Source of the DNA: Spongilla lacustris
Lineage: Eukaryota; Porifera; Demospongiae; Spongillida; Spongillidae
Assembly (NCBI GenBank): GCA_949361645.1
Contig: OX442417.1
Span: 5,376,819 to 5,440,818, forward strand
Reading direction: 5' to 3'
Length of the DNA stretch: 64,000 bases
Each line of letters begins with the position of its first letter. The stretch's first letter is position 1. The notes below the pieces were generated by a model. It was given only the letters and a program-made list of their open reading frames with translations, had not been told where the DNA came from and did not search any database. A program made the translations under genes and the position numbers. Shown piece after piece: positions 1 through 12,780 of this stretch.

Positions 1-403
1 CGACAATGGAATAGCCCCGCTCTTTCTTCTGACATTTATCAAACGCCACTGGCAAGCAAGCAAGCATAACAGAGGCTTTTACCGAAACCCGTGGGTAGAA
101 TAGTAAATACGTCCCTGCCTTCAATTAGAACCACAGCTACTTCGACCTGTTCAGGCTTCATTGAAGAGTAGCCTATAGTTCCATGGCCGCCTCGATCACA
201 CACTGCACTACTGTTATCTCCATACAACTCTCTTGCAACAGCTGTGTATTGAATGAATAAACACTTGTGTATGTTGGCCCGCATCGAAATGCTGCATTAT
301 GATTGGACTGCAATCCCCGTTGCAGTTGCAGCTTGTACAAAAACTGTGCGGGTTTGGTACCCGACCTTCCGCCAATACGCGAAGGTCGGGCTACGCCCAA
401 CTA
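1..403 (-). pseudogene. RecQ-like helicase fragment inside a TIR element (copy A, truncated by window edge)
   Basis: Minus-strand frames encode a RecQ-type stretch with a Walker A motif PTGFGKSLCY preceded by a GYSSMKPEQ-like Q-motif region. The same gene piece is more complete in copy B (52174-52609). Here the reading frame is broken twice: by an extra AT near 176 (cctatagttcc against cctagttcc in copy B) and by a third tandem GCTT unit after the Walker A region, also present in copy B. The right end carries the terminal inverted repeat of the element, ending ...GCCCAACTA at 403. It is a relic and cannot make helicase. Confidence 0.65.
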
Positions 404-1744
404 GTTAGCTGTATGCGGCTGGAAACTAGGTTTTACAATTAGAACATACGGTATGTATATGTCAATAACTGAAAAGAAACATGCACCTCATTACTGAGTA
501 CCCGTGTTTCGAAGCTCGTAACACCTCAGTAAAACCAGCAAATCAAAATATGAAAAAGGATTCAAACACCACACTCATTTTTATGTTTTCAAAACTTTAC
601 ATATACACTCCACGTCATACGGCAATGGTATGCGCAAGGTGTTTACAGAACGCCACGCGGCAATCATTTTGGAGGGGTGGGTACTAAATTCAGTACAGTG
701 GAATTCGTGCACTAATCCAGAAGGTAAGCTTACAACACCGATGAGTAAGAGAGATGTGGCTGTTAGAATTCTCAGTCTTTAAGTACTAACGAATTTTCTG
801 TCGTCCCAAACAACGCGATCGTATTTCATGAATAATCGATACGATTCTCGTTATGTATGTATGTACGTGTTATATACAGGAATGGATTACCACATGCACC
901 AAGAGCCCAAGCACTGCAGAGTGTGTGGGCAACGGCTAAAATGCGCAAATAGAAGCAAATAGCCATGCAGCTATGATTGCAAAACATTGCAGATAATTTG
1001 CTTATTGCCTTTGGCCTCACCGCCTCAACTGTTGATATCAGCATACTCGATGTTTCTGTATCTAATGTAAGCATTCTATGCAAAGAACCGTCCATTGACA
1101 AAGGAGATACATCACAGGTGTTGTATAACGCCACTTCAGTGGCAAATATACATACCATGCAATGAAGAATGCATGCAAGGTAAATGCACTTTTTCAAAAT
1201 AAATAACTGCTATTGACTTCATAATACACACAATCACTATGCAGGTGTGTGCGCACTTCGAGGACATGTGAGGAGGTCAACTGTTGGCAGAGGCTGCCAA
1301 CCAAAGGTCCAAGTCACACCCAATAGGTTCATAGCACTTTGGAAGATTGCCCCACCTCCATTCTTTTCTCATGATCATTGTCCACCTCGTGCAAGCCAGT
1401 CTATTTTCAACCAGCTGAAGTGTCAGTCAGCTGTGTTCCTGCCTTTTGACACAGCCCCCTGAGCTCCAATGCAACGCACTTGTATGCACCAATGCAAGTG
1501 GGTAGCAGCAACAGGTGCATAGTGAAAACTGCCCTTCAAAATGCATACACTAGAAGACCATGCTACACATTGGGCTATTCCAGTTAATAAGTGTACACCC
1601 CTACTGATGATGTTATTCATAAAGTAACCCCGTTGGACACAGATACTAATTATACCCTCCCTCAAGACAGATATATAACTGGACATCACACATTTCACCA
1701 CATGCATGTGCATCCCTAAGGACTGCAGTATGTCTCAGTACACT
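404..1744. other. Non-coding stretch with the empty retrotransposon site
   Basis: I see no gene here; the open frames are short and are not supported by any recognisable motif. The tetranucleotide TAAG at 1068-1071 is the unoccupied target of the LTR retrotransposon that sits at the equivalent place in copy B. A 9-base stretch present after the TIR element in copy B (the rest of its target duplication) is missing after 407. Confidence 0.7.
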
Positions 1745-2545
<801 letters not shown>

Positions 2546-3785
2546 CAGTAGGGGTGTAGTAGTACACTTATTTACTGGAATAGCCCAATGGGCAAATGCT
2601 ACCCATTTTGTTTAGGTCTATATATGTTTGAGAAGAGGGTGCTGAGTCAACTAATTCAAAGTGAAGCAACTGCAATGCATTGTTAAAGTCTGTTATAGAG
2701 TTAAGAGCCATAATTGGTTGCTGCCATTCCCCCTCCAACAAGGAGACAAAAGCTAACACAATCCTAGCCCTGCTCATCATTAATGTGTGTATATGCATTC
2801 TACTCAGTACCACAGATATGTATAGCTCCATTGGGCTATCTATGGCATGTGAAAATACGTTCTGAAACCAATTTTAATCAGTAGCAATTCTGTTAGATTA
2901 ATACATACCGATGCATGCATATCCGTACGTAGGCCTACATTACGAAGAAAATGGCCGATTTCAAGAGGCTTTAAAACCATTTCAGAAAATTCGTTAGCAC
3001 TAGCTTTTACTAAAAACAAATAGGACATTCTACTTACTTTATCACAATAGTTGTTTTTTGCTCAGTTCTTGTGTCCGAGCGTCAGTATCGTTTATTGAAT
3101 CCACGAGGTCACTGTTCCCTGCAAGGAGTACCTTCGCTTTCGAGCGCAAAAGCCAACGGTTCATAAGATAAGGCAATTTGATTTCTGCTATATAAAAGGT
3201 TCAATGGTGCTTGTAACTTGTGGTGCAGCGTTAAACTGCTTACTACATTTCTTGTACGTTCTACACAGCACATTCCTAAGGACATCGGTTGTCAAGTCCG
3301 TTGCAATGGGGCTTCGAAACCATTTCAAAATTTCTGGGCGTAGGGCCTAATTTCCGCGCGTTCAATGAGAGCAGACAGCCGTGCAACATGAACGACTTGC
3401 ACTGTGCTACATGGATCTCGTGATTGAACGAGAAATCATGTGATACGCCCTCCTGGGGGGCGAGGCATTAATGACATACGGTATTATACGCCATCTTTAC
3501 AGAACAGTGCTTGGGTTTAGCGCGATTTGTCGGCGATTATCGCAATTATCGCCGCGATTAAGAATATCGCGATATTATCGCGATTTTTTCCACCCGGGGG
3601 AGTCTATAGGATTGCGGGAGATTTGTTAACCATGCATGCAAAAACAGACCAGCCTACAATGTGAATGCTTAATATGATTCAATCACATGCCGTATCTCTT
3701 TTCAAGTAGAGCTGCTCCAGTACATAATATGCTATCTGAAAAGTACTTGGTCTTGTCAATTACCATGCACCTAATGCTAATATAT
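2546..3785. other. Non-coding stretch, shared by both copies
   Basis: No gene recognised. Near 3516-3588 there is a cluster of overlapping short palindromes built from TATCGCGATA-like and CGGCGATTATCGC-like words, conserved in copy B at about 60866-60932. Otherwise nothing notable. Confidence 0.6.
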
Positions 3786-4186
3786 ACAAGATATAAAAAT
3801 TTAATTAAAATAAAATTGGTGATGTAGGATTTGTATAGATAGCAATTGAGTAAAAAGGAAGGAAACAAGGAATTGCGGAAATGATACAGCATTTGAGTAA
3901 AAAGGAAGGAAACAAGGAATTACGGATATTATGCATTCATTAAAAATTATAAATATTACATACCTACATTTAGCAGACTTTCAGGCCAGGATTTGCTAAA
4001 TAATGTAGGTCTGTAATATTTATAATTTTTAATGAATGCATAATATCCGTAATTCCTTGTTTCCTTCCTTTTTACTCAAATGCTGTATCATTTCCGCAAT
4101 TCCTTGTTTCCTTCCTTTTTACTCAATTGCTATCTATACAAATCCTACATCACCAATTTTATTTTAATTAAATTTTTATATCTTGT
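3786..4186. mobile_element. 400-bp near-perfect palindrome (foldback MITE-like)
   Basis: The left arm (3786-about 3976) and right arm (about 3991-4186) are almost exact reverse complements, with a central loop of about 15 bases. Each arm contains two direct copies of a word like GAGTAAAAAGGAAGGAAACA. The palindrome starts at the exact base where copies A and B stop matching. A diverged relative with the same GAGTAAAAAG...GGAAACAAGG word lies at about 33600-33690. No coding capacity. Confidence 0.85.
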
Positions 4187-4950
4187 TTCACTCCTTTTTT
4201 TTCCCCGGCGGGTTCCTACTCACACGTTGCATGCATGAGAGCAAACAATGAAAGAAGGGCAATCTTGGAATATAATATAGTGCATCACATCACAGCAGTA
4301 TAGGACTGTTTGATCTGGACACTTGCTATCATCATTAAATATCACACAATAATAAAAAAATGTCTTTCTTTTAAACAGCTAAGTATCTAAACTGGCATGT
4401 GAGCAACACCCAGTCTCTCAGCCGGTTATTTTGAAAGGCGAGGGGACCCCTATAAAAGAAGTGGTAATGGAGGAGAGGAGGTATTAGTAGTGAAGGAACA
4501 ACATTATATGCTCAGACCACAAATGCCCTTTACTACCCAGAGCATCATGATATTTTATGCCATTTTCTAATGCCTAGCCTAACACGCTTTTCATTAAACC
4601 ACTATGGATTACCTGCTACCAAAATTGGTTTATCAGGATCAACCGAAACATAGCACCCCGTCATGAAACTATCCTCACATGATTCAAAGCCCTCTTCTCT
4701 TGACTGAAGGTATGCATGCGTTCTCCAAAGCCAGTAGCAAAGGCATCAGGATTAGTCACCTTAAATGTCTGTCCTTGATGTGAGTATGTATATGATTAAA
4801 GCAATTGGCCATTCACACGAAAGATGCTTACCAGATTGCTTGCCATTTTCATAAGTGGTGTGCAAAAGCACCACCAATGAGTACAGCACAGAATAGGTCT
4901 ACCATCATGGCCAAACTGTATCCATTATATTCAGCTGTGTTGGGGCAAAC
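4187..4950. other. Non-coding, present only in copy A
   Basis: No gene or repeat recognised in this stretch between the palindrome and the polypurine minisatellite. Confidence 0.6.
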
Positions 4951-4989
4951 AGGTGGAGAAGGAAGTCATTCGTGAAGGAGGGGAAGGAA

Positions 4990-7790
4990 GTAGAGAGGAA
5001 GAGGAGAGAGGAATGGAAGGGAAGGGAGAAGGGGGATGGGAGGGGAAGGGAGGATGGGAGGGGAAGGGAGGATGGGAGGGGAAGGGAGGATGGGAGGGGA
5101 AGGGAGGATGGGAGGGGAAGGGAGGATGGGAGGGGAAGGGAGGATGGGAGGGGAAGGGAGGATGGGAGGGGAAGGGAGGATGGGAGGGGAAGGGAGGATG
5201 GGAGGGGAAGGGAGGATGGGAGGGGAAGGGAGGATGGGAGGGGAAGGGAGGATGGGAGGGGAAGGGAGGATGGGAGGGGAAGGGAGGATGGGAGGGGAAG
5301 GGAGGATGGGAGGGGAAGGGAGGATGGGAGGGGAAGGGAGGATGGAAGGTGAGAGGAGGAGGTGAAGGGAGAAGGGAGGATGGGAGGTGAAGGGAGGAGG
5401 TGAAGGAGGATGGGAGGTGAGAGGAGGAGGTGAAGGGAGGATGGGAGGTGAAGGGAGGAGGGGAAGGGAGAATGGGAGGTGACGGGAGGAGGGGAAGGGA
5501 GAATGAGAGGTGAATGGAGGATGGGAGGTGAGAATGGGAGGTGAAGGGAGGAGGGGAAGGGAGAATGGGAGGGGAAGGGAGAATGGGAGGTGAAGGGAGG
5601 ATGGGAGGGGAAGGGAGGATGGGAGGAGAAGGGAGGATGGGAGGTGTGAGGAGGATGGGAGGTGTGAGGAGGAGGTGAAGGGAGGAGGTGAAGGGAGGAT
5701 GGGAGGAGAAGGGAGGATGGGAGGAGAAGGGAGGATGGGAGGAGAAGGGAGGATGGGAGGAGAAGGGAGGATGGGAGGAGAAGGGAGGATGGGAGGAGAA
5801 GGGAGGATGGGAGGAGAAGGGAGGATGGGAGGAGAAGGGAGGATGGGAGGAGAAGGGAGGATGGGAGGAGAAGGGAGGATGGGAGGAGAAGGGAGGATGG
5901 GAGGAGAAGGGAGGATGGGAGGAGAAGGGAGGATGGGAGGAGAAGGGAGGATGGGAGGAGAAGGGAGGATGGGAGGAGAAGGGAGGATGGGAGGAGAAGG
6001 GAGGATGGGAGGAGAAGGGAGGATGGGAGGAGAAGGGAGGATGGGAGGAGAAGGGAGGATGGGAGGAGAAGGGAGGATGGGAGGAGAAGGGAGGATGGGA
6101 GGAGAAGGGAGGATGGGAGGAGAAGGGAGGATGGGAGGAGAAGGGAGGATGGGAGGAGAAGGGAGGATGGGAGGAGAAGGGAGGATGGGAGGAGAAGGGA
6201 GGATGGGAGGAGAAGGGAGGATGGGAGGAGAAGGGAGGATGGGAGGAGAAGGGAGGATGGGAGGTGTGAGGAGGAGGTGAAGGGAGGATGGGAGGTGAAG
6301 GGAGGATGGGAGGTGAAGGGAGGAGGGGAAGGGAGGATGGGAGGTGAAGGGAGGATGGGAGGTGAAGCGAGGAGGGGAAGGGAGGATGGGAGGTGAAAGG
6401 AGGAGAAGAAGGGAGGATGGAAGGGGAAGGGAGGATGGGAGGGGAAGGGAGGATGGGAGGGGAAGGGAGGATGGAAGGGGAAGGGAGGAGGGAAGGGAGG
6501 ATGGGAGGTGAAGGGAGGAGGGGAAGGGAGAATGGGAGGTGAAGGGAGGATGGGAGGTGAGAATGGGAGGGGAAGGGAGGATGGGAGGTGAAGGGAGGAG
6601 GGGAAGGGAGGATGGGAGGTGAAGGGAGGAGGGGAAGGGAGAATGGGAGGTGAAGGACGGATGGGAGGTGAAGGGAGGATGGGAGGTGAAAGGAGGAGGG
6701 GAAGGGAGGATGGGAGGTGAAGGGAGGAGGGGAAGGGAGAATGGGAGGTGAAGGGAGGAGGGGAAGGGAGAATGGGAGGTGAAGGGAGGATGGAAGGGGA
6801 AGGGAGGATGGAAGGGGAAGGGAGGATGGAAGGGGAAGGGAGGATGGGAGGTGAAGGGAGGAGGGGTAGGGAGGATGGAAGGGGAAGGGAGGATGGGAGG
6901 TGAAGGGAGGAGGGGTAGGGAGGATGGAAGGGGAAGGGAGGATGGGAGGTGAAGGGAGGAGGGGTAGGGAGGATGGAAGGGGAAGGGAGGATGGGAGGTG
7001 AAGGGAGGAGGGGTAGGGAGGATGGAAGGGGAAGGGAGGATGGGAGGGGAAGGGAGGATGGGAGGGAAAGGGAGGATGGGAGGGGAAGGGAGGATGGGAG
7101 GGGAAGGGAGGATGGGAGGGGAAGGGAGGATGGGAGGGGAAGGGAGGATGGGAGGGGAAGGGAGGATGGGAGGGGAAGGGAGGATGGGAGGGGAAGGGAG
7201 GATGGGAGGGGAAGGGAGGATGGGAGGGGAAGGGAGGATGGGAGGGGAAGGGAGGATGGGAGGGGAAGGGAGGATGGGAGGGGAAGGGAGGATGGGAGGG
7301 GAAGGGAGGATGGGAGGGGAAGGGAGGATGGGAGGGGAAGGGAGGATGGAAGGGGAAGGGAGGATGGGAGGGGAAGGGAGGATGGGAGGGGAAGGGAGGA
7401 TGGGAGGGGAAGGGAGGATGGGAGGGGAAGGAGGATGGGAGGGGAAGGGAGGATGGGAAGGGAGGATGGGAGGTGACGGGAGGAGGAGAAGGGAGGATGG
7501 GAGGGGAAGGGAGGATGGGAAGGGAGGATGGGAGGTGACGGGAGGAGGGGAAGGGAGGATGGGAGGTGAAGGGAGGAGGTGAAGGGAGGATGGGAGGTGA
7601 AGGGAGAATGAGACAGAGGATGGGACGTGAAGGGAGGAGGGGAAGGGAGGGGGAAGGGAGAAGAGAAAGGGGGAGGAAGGGAGAAGAGAAAGGGGGAGGA
7701 GGGGAATGGAGAAGGGAAGGGGGAGGGAGAAGGGTAGGGAGAGAGGGGAAGGGAGAAGAGAGGATGAGACAGGAGGGAAGAGGACGAGCA
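4990..7790. repeat. 2.8-kb polypurine minisatellite, 18-bp unit
   Basis: The plus strand is almost entirely G and A, with one T in each 18-bp unit (GGGAGGATGGGAGGGGAA and variants). Blocks differ: 5028-5345 uses the GGGGAA form; 5694-6267 is a very uniform block of about 32 units of the GGAGAA form; about 6840-7020 has a higher-order repeat of about 49 bp with GGTGAAGG and GGGGTAGGG variants; 7027-7440 returns to the GGGGAA form. Because 18 is a multiple of three and the unit has no stops, both strands carry long open frames (950-990 codons on the minus strand, in two frames); these are not genes. Absent from copy B. Confidence 0.95.
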
Positions 7791-8420
7791 AAGGAGGGGA
7801 TAGCAAGCACAACATCACACCTGTACAGATAACTCATCAACATATCTGTGGGACATAGCACACACAAACATACACATACACCCACCCTTCCAGAGTGTTC
7901 CATGCACTCCTCATCCTAGTGGGATGGTGTTCCCTTTCCTCTTCTCCATCTCCACCTAATAACATTGGCCAAGAACAGCTCACAACTGGCAGACACACAT
8001 ATTTGAATGAAAACAATATACCTTCCCCTGAGCAGCAGTGCTTGTGGCCATGTCAAGAACAAAGCTTTGTAGCAACTACTATGGGGATAGTTCCAAGGAT
8101 GCTCTGTCATGGGAGAGATATGAGTTATGGGGTTACCAGTGCAGCTTGAATGAACATGCAGCACCTAGCTGATTTGCTCTGGTTGAAGGATATTCCCGTT
8201 AATAAAGTAGCAACCATGCACTGAACAGAACTCACTTATGAATGGTTCTACCAGCAGGCCATCGGCCAGATTGCATAGCGTACTGAGCTTACATGGGGGG
8301 GGGGGGGGGGGGAATGCAAATAACATTGTAAATCGCAGACGACTTGCAAGAACACACGCAAAGGATATACCGTTCCCTTGCGCGCGAATAAACTTGGATA
8401 TTGCACCCAAAAGGTATACT
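7791..8420. other. Non-coding, copy A only
   Basis: No gene recognised. A run of G lies at about 8296-8312. Confidence 0.55.
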
Positions 8421-8690
8421 CCTACCTCGTAGGATTTCTTTTCCTTTGGATTTGCCTGATATTGAGCTTGTTTGGAGGCTAAAATCAGTTCTCGATTTTG
8501 ATCGTAGTAGGCCTTCACGCTCCTTCTTACGTTCCGGATCAAGCCAGTATTGCGCCTTCGTGCTATCCTTCTTACTTTCATAATCGGCTTTGTAGCGCTT
8601 CCTGTCGCAAGCCTTCTTTGTTTCATACGCTTCTTGAATACTGTCACGCTCCTCACATTCATCTTGCGACTCGTCAAAAAATGGCTTCTA
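8421..8690 (-). pseudogene. Fragment of a lysine-rich repeat protein, probably transposon-derived
   Basis: Minus-strand frames encode successive units of the type Y-x-x-(D/N)-P-(E/K)-x-K-K, such as QYWLDPERKKER followed in another frame by YYDQNRELILASKQAQYQANP. The switch of frame between them shows at least one frameshift. Downstream of KSYE the DNA reads GTAGGAG, which could be a splice donor. Such Lys-rich repeats occur in multicopy proteins of sponges and are often linked to mobile elements, but I cannot name the family. A decayed exon is the best reading. Confidence 0.4.
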
Positions 8691-8699
8691 CTATTACCG

Positions 8700-9500
8700 G
8701 TATGTCTGTACACATGTACACGTGTTTCCGGTGCAGCTAAGAGCTTTGGAATAGCACTTCAGTGGCTTCTGGCCATGACCTGCATATAAGGCATCAGAAG
8801 CTGATAAAATCTGTTGTGGGCTATGTGTTAACATAACTACGTTTGCTAAAGATCGAAATTGTGTTCAGTATAACTCAAAATAGGAAAGTAATAGTACCAA
8901 ACAAATTCGGCAGAAAGTTTCTAACTTATCTCCTACAGTTCCTTTTGATAACCGCAAACATTAAGCTTCAATCGTGACAAAGATACAATGCAATAAACCT
9001 CTTATCCGAGCGAATCTTATCTTATCAGATCCGGAAGAAGAAGGAATCGTGTTTTCCCATGTTTTCAGGTTCTAGTGTGGGAACGAGTGAGCGTTATCTC
9101 TGTTGTCTGAGCTTTCTAAGCGTCGGCAGTTTTACTACATTGTAGGTAATCGTTGGCTGTATCCAAATACACTCGCTAAATTCCAACTGATTCTACGGCG
9201 CATCGGCAATAATGGAATCTGGTGTTTTGCTAATCGTATTCATGACACTTCAAATCCTACATAGGACCTACTAACGTAGGTCCCGATAGGCTTCAACGGT
9301 GGAAAGTTGAAAAATATCAAACACTATCCTGGCTTCTGGGCAAAGCTGATGACAAACTTAAAGAGAGCAAGATTTACAAGGCAGCAAAGAAAAACGAATG
9401 ATGAACTGAAAATTCAACAATATACAGAGGATCCGGAATGGAATTAACATTCACCTGGAATAAACAGAAAATTGAATTGGCAACTGCTAGTGAAGTTGCA
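8700..9500. other. Non-coding; right edge of copy-A-only DNA at 9286
   Basis: No gene recognised. Alignment with copy B resumes at 9287 (taggcttcaacgg, equal to 61132 onwards). A short hairpin GGACCTACTAACGTAGGTCC lies just inside the breakpoint. Confidence 0.6.
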
Positions 9501-9519
9501 TAGACCCAACGCCATGCAG

Positions 9520-9592
9520 TGGTGGATCCGGGGGGTGGGGAGGGGGGGGCGGGGGGCGGCATCGGGGGCACGTGCCCCCCCCCCCCCCCCCA
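9520..9592. repeat. G-run/C-run hairpin tract
   Basis: A G-rich stretch is followed by GGGGGCACGTGCCCCC and a C run, so it can fold on itself. The equivalent at about 61373-61444 differs in run length. The preceding GCAGTGGYGGATCC resembles an end sequence of non-autonomous repeats, but no second end was found. Confidence 0.6.
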
Positions 9593-9604
9593 TTCAAAAA
9601 TCCA

Positions 9605-10300
9605 CGTGACGTGGCGCGTTACTAGTTCTTCAATAATCTGAGTTCTCTTGTATTTTCAAAAGCACACTGATAGCGGAGCGATCTAATCACAGCGTATGTA
9701 CATGCATCAAAATGGCCGCGTGCGGTTTATGGTTGGTTGATTTATGCTAGAGTAGTTATGGTTTTCGTGCCAATACATGTACTGTATGTACATTGGACGG
9801 CATCATAACATCGACGTCGATCTGCCACATGTAGGTCCTGGGTTAACATCGAACATTATATATTATCTCTGCCTGTAGTACCCATAGAACGGAACTGATA
9901 TATTGAGTCTGATGCATATTCGCAATAATGTGCATACATGTGTAATTATAGCCATATTGTGGGGGAGGAATTCATCCGAAGGCAAGGTCCTCGGCGCCGC
10001 TTTTCATCTCACTTCATAAACATTAACATCCGACGTATTTGGACGTATTTGGTCTCTCCCATCAATAAAATTACCTTTTGAGTATGCCTTGCTGATAGAT
10101 GGCATGGCTTATGTGTACATGTATATAAATATAAATTGGCCATCCATGAAGCAGGTTATTCCACGAAACATCCCACTAATAAATTAAAGCCGGTGTTAAG
10201 TAGATTAGACATGCACAAAATAAAATAACTTACGTACATCTACTGCACTAGCTAGATAGTGAGTCAAAACACCAACACATAAATGCACAATAGCGGCCAA
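9605..10300. other. Non-coding
   Basis: No gene recognised; essentially identical to copy B at about 61457-62153. Confidence 0.6.
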
Positions 10301-10301
10301 T

Positions 10302-10560
10302 GGTGCCTTCTCACTGGTGTGTAGCGTTCAGCCTTCTCACAGGTGTGTAGCGTTGTGCGCGTTCAGCCTTCTAACAGGTGTGTAGCGTTGTGCGCGTTCA
10401 GCCTTCTCACAGGTGTGTAGCGCTGTGCGCGTTTAGCCTTCTCACAGGTGTGTAGCGTTGTGTTTGTTCAGCATTCTCACAGGTGTGTAAGCGTTGTGCG
10501 CGTTTAGCCTTCTCACAGGTATGTAACGTTCAGCTTTTCACTGGTGTACACCGTTCAGCC
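10302..10560. repeat. Minisatellite, unit about 35 bp
   Basis: About seven imperfect units built on CCTTCTCACAGGTGTGTAGC followed by GTTGTGCGCGTTCAG. The array has the same unit number in copy B (about 62155-62413), unlike the microsatellites. Confidence 0.85.
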
Positions 10561-10905
10561 TTGTGATGTAACAAGTGAGAAATCAGGGTCTGGGTACGAG
10601 ACCAGGTGTCATATCAGCCTCCGGTTCAGACTGAATCAGAGGTGTGTAATGTGCCTTCTCAGCGCGGTTTGTAGTATTCAGCCTCTTCGGCGGTGCGTAG
10701 TGTTCAGCCTTGTCAGCCAGTGGTGTGTTCCAGCTTCTCAGTCGTGTAGCAAAGGGTTCGAACAATGGGGCGTGCAAAGAGCCTGAGAGCAACTAACCAG
10801 GATCTGCGATCATAATGCCACCTTGCAGTTCAGTAGACGTAGCCATATCACGTGCATATTAGATAAATGCGTATAATTGAAGTAAAATTGGCAGATATGG
10901 CATCA

Positions 10906-12129
10906 AACCGTAAGATTTTCGGAATGATCTGTAAGACTGTAACTGATTGTTTGAAGCAGTAGTAACACATTTTCTGTAACAATAGTCAGACATAATGTAA
11001 CATTATGTTATATATCTAACTGTATTATGCAGAACGAATGTATAATGCATCTGTTACAGAATGATAGGCCATCCAGATCTGTTACAGTTTAGTAGCGATT
11101 TGGTTGCGTAAGACAACACTTGCTCCATCTATCACCACACCCACACCCAGTGCTTGCTACCGCAGACATGAAAAAGAAAAACAAAGAGCATATGAGCAAC
11201 GCATCAGGGACATAGAGCATGCCTCCGTAACCCCAATCGTACTCTCCACTATACTGGTGGAATGGGTCCAATTGCAACAACGTTTTATAAACGCCTTGCA
11301 GACCGGCTAGCTTCCAAATGGAACTCATCCTACAGCCAAACCATTGGATGGTTGCGATGCCGTCTGTCCTTTTCTCTCCTCCGCTTATCCATCCTATGCA
11401 TCAGAGGAGCTCGTTCATCAAAGGGGCGTGTACCTTGCAGTGTCCCTCTCCCTGTAGAGCTAGTGCATAGTGAATCTAGGTTCACTCTGGACTCAGTAGA
11501 AAGCATCTAGTTGATCAATATCATTTAACTTCATCATTTAACTCGTATTGTGCATTTGCTGTATATCGAATATATATATAATATTATATATATAATAATT
11601 ATAATTATAGATTAAATTTTCTAGCCACGTAATACCGGAAATTATAATACCTACAGTAGCAGTGTAATATTCACGTGATCTTGTCTTCTTAGGTTTAAAG
11701 ATCTCGGCAGGGAGTCAACTAAGGAGGCGAGCCTATTCTTCGATGCATAAAAAAGTTGCAGATTAAACAAAAAAGCGATTCAATTAGTTTTGTTTGCGCA
11801 AAGTACACATTGACTAGTCAGGATGATTACGCGTACGGTCGCTGAAAGGTACGTGTATCACGATCTGCCGGCATACATGGATATTGCGGAAAGTTTAGCA
11901 CCTTCGTCCAGAAAATAAATAAAACTGAGCATTAGGCATCTCTATTAGGCTAGCCACACCGTAATGTTAATCTAGTCTGCTACATTGATTGTACATTGTA
12001 CAAGTTATTTAAGTGGTGTATAAACTGATATAATAGGTATGCAACTTTACAACCTTGCAGGACACATGCACGTGCACTCAATGGACTCCTACGCACTCCA
12101 GTTTTTGCTAATTAAATTCATCGGTACAA
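10906..12129. repeat. Tandem duplication, unit 1
   Basis: Words in this unit recur in the same order in 12130-12780: CCGTAAGATTTTCGGAATGA, GCATCTGTTACAGAATGATA, CACGTGATCTTGTCTT and CTCGGCAGGGAGTCAACTAA. Unit 1 has about 515 extra bases (about 11111-11625), which hold a retrotransposon fragment. Both units lie just upstream of the first GTPase gene. Unit 1 is also present in copy B. Confidence 0.8.
11104..11510 (+). pseudogene. Retrotransposon ORF C-terminal fragment, frameshifted (copy A)
   Basis: Encodes a stretch with EKEKQRAYEQRI, then in another frame FYKRLADRLASKW and GWLRCRLSFSLLR. A 2-bp insertion (ctccactatactgg against ctccactactgg in copy B) breaks the frame near 11250, while copy B keeps 134 codons open. 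The layout resembles the C-terminal end of the retrotransposon ORFs at 24 and 32-34 kb in this window, so I read it as a related remnant, without firm proof. No upstream exon or start can be defended. Confidence 0.5.
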
Positions 12130-12780
12130 AACCGTAAGATTTTAGGAATGATTTGTATCTGATTGTTTGAAGCAGCTGTAACACATAACCTAACATTACT
12201 TATGTCTAACTGTAATATGTATAACAGATGTACAACGCATCTGTTACAGAATGATAGGCCATCTACAGTTTAGTAGCGATTTGGTTGAGTAAGGAAACGT
12301 AATACTGGAAATTATAATACCTAGCAGTGCATATAATTTTCACGTGATCTTGTCTTTTTATGTTTAAAGGTCTCGGCAGGGAGTCAACTAAAGAGGTGAG
12401 CCTATTATTCGATGCATATAAAAGATACAGCTTAAACAAAAAAACTATTCAATTAGTTTAGTTTGCGCAAAGTATGCATTGACTAGTCATGATGATTTTT
12501 AATTCAGCGTATACAGTCGCTGAAAGTACGTGTATCTCGATCTGCCGGCGTACGGTTATACGTTGATATTGTGGGAGGTTTAGCAGAAAACTAATAAAAC
12601 TGAGCATTTGGCATCTCTATTAGGCTAAACACACTGTAATTTTAATCTAGTCTGCTACATTGCACAAGTTAAAAGGTGACATACCATAATAGGTATGCAA
12701 CTTTACAACCCTGCATGCCACACGTGCAATCAATGGACTCCTACACACTTCAGTATTTGGTGATTAAATTAATCGGTACA
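12130..12780. repeat. Tandem duplication, unit 2
   Basis: Diverged copy of the preceding 1.2 kb without its 515-bp central part. It retains the order of shared words through CAATGGACTCCTACACACTT at its right end, about 500 bases before the GTPase start codon. Confidence 0.75.

Noticed and set aside
4931..7903. Open frames of 990 and 950 codons on the minus strand (Pro/Ser-rich) and Gly/Arg/Glu-rich frames on the plus strand
   Set aside because: They are translations of an 18-bp minisatellite; frames are open in several registers on both strands and no splice or flanking coding signal is seen.
10755..10764. GGTTCGAACA resembling a tRNA T-arm
   Set aside because: No acceptor or anticodon stems around it.
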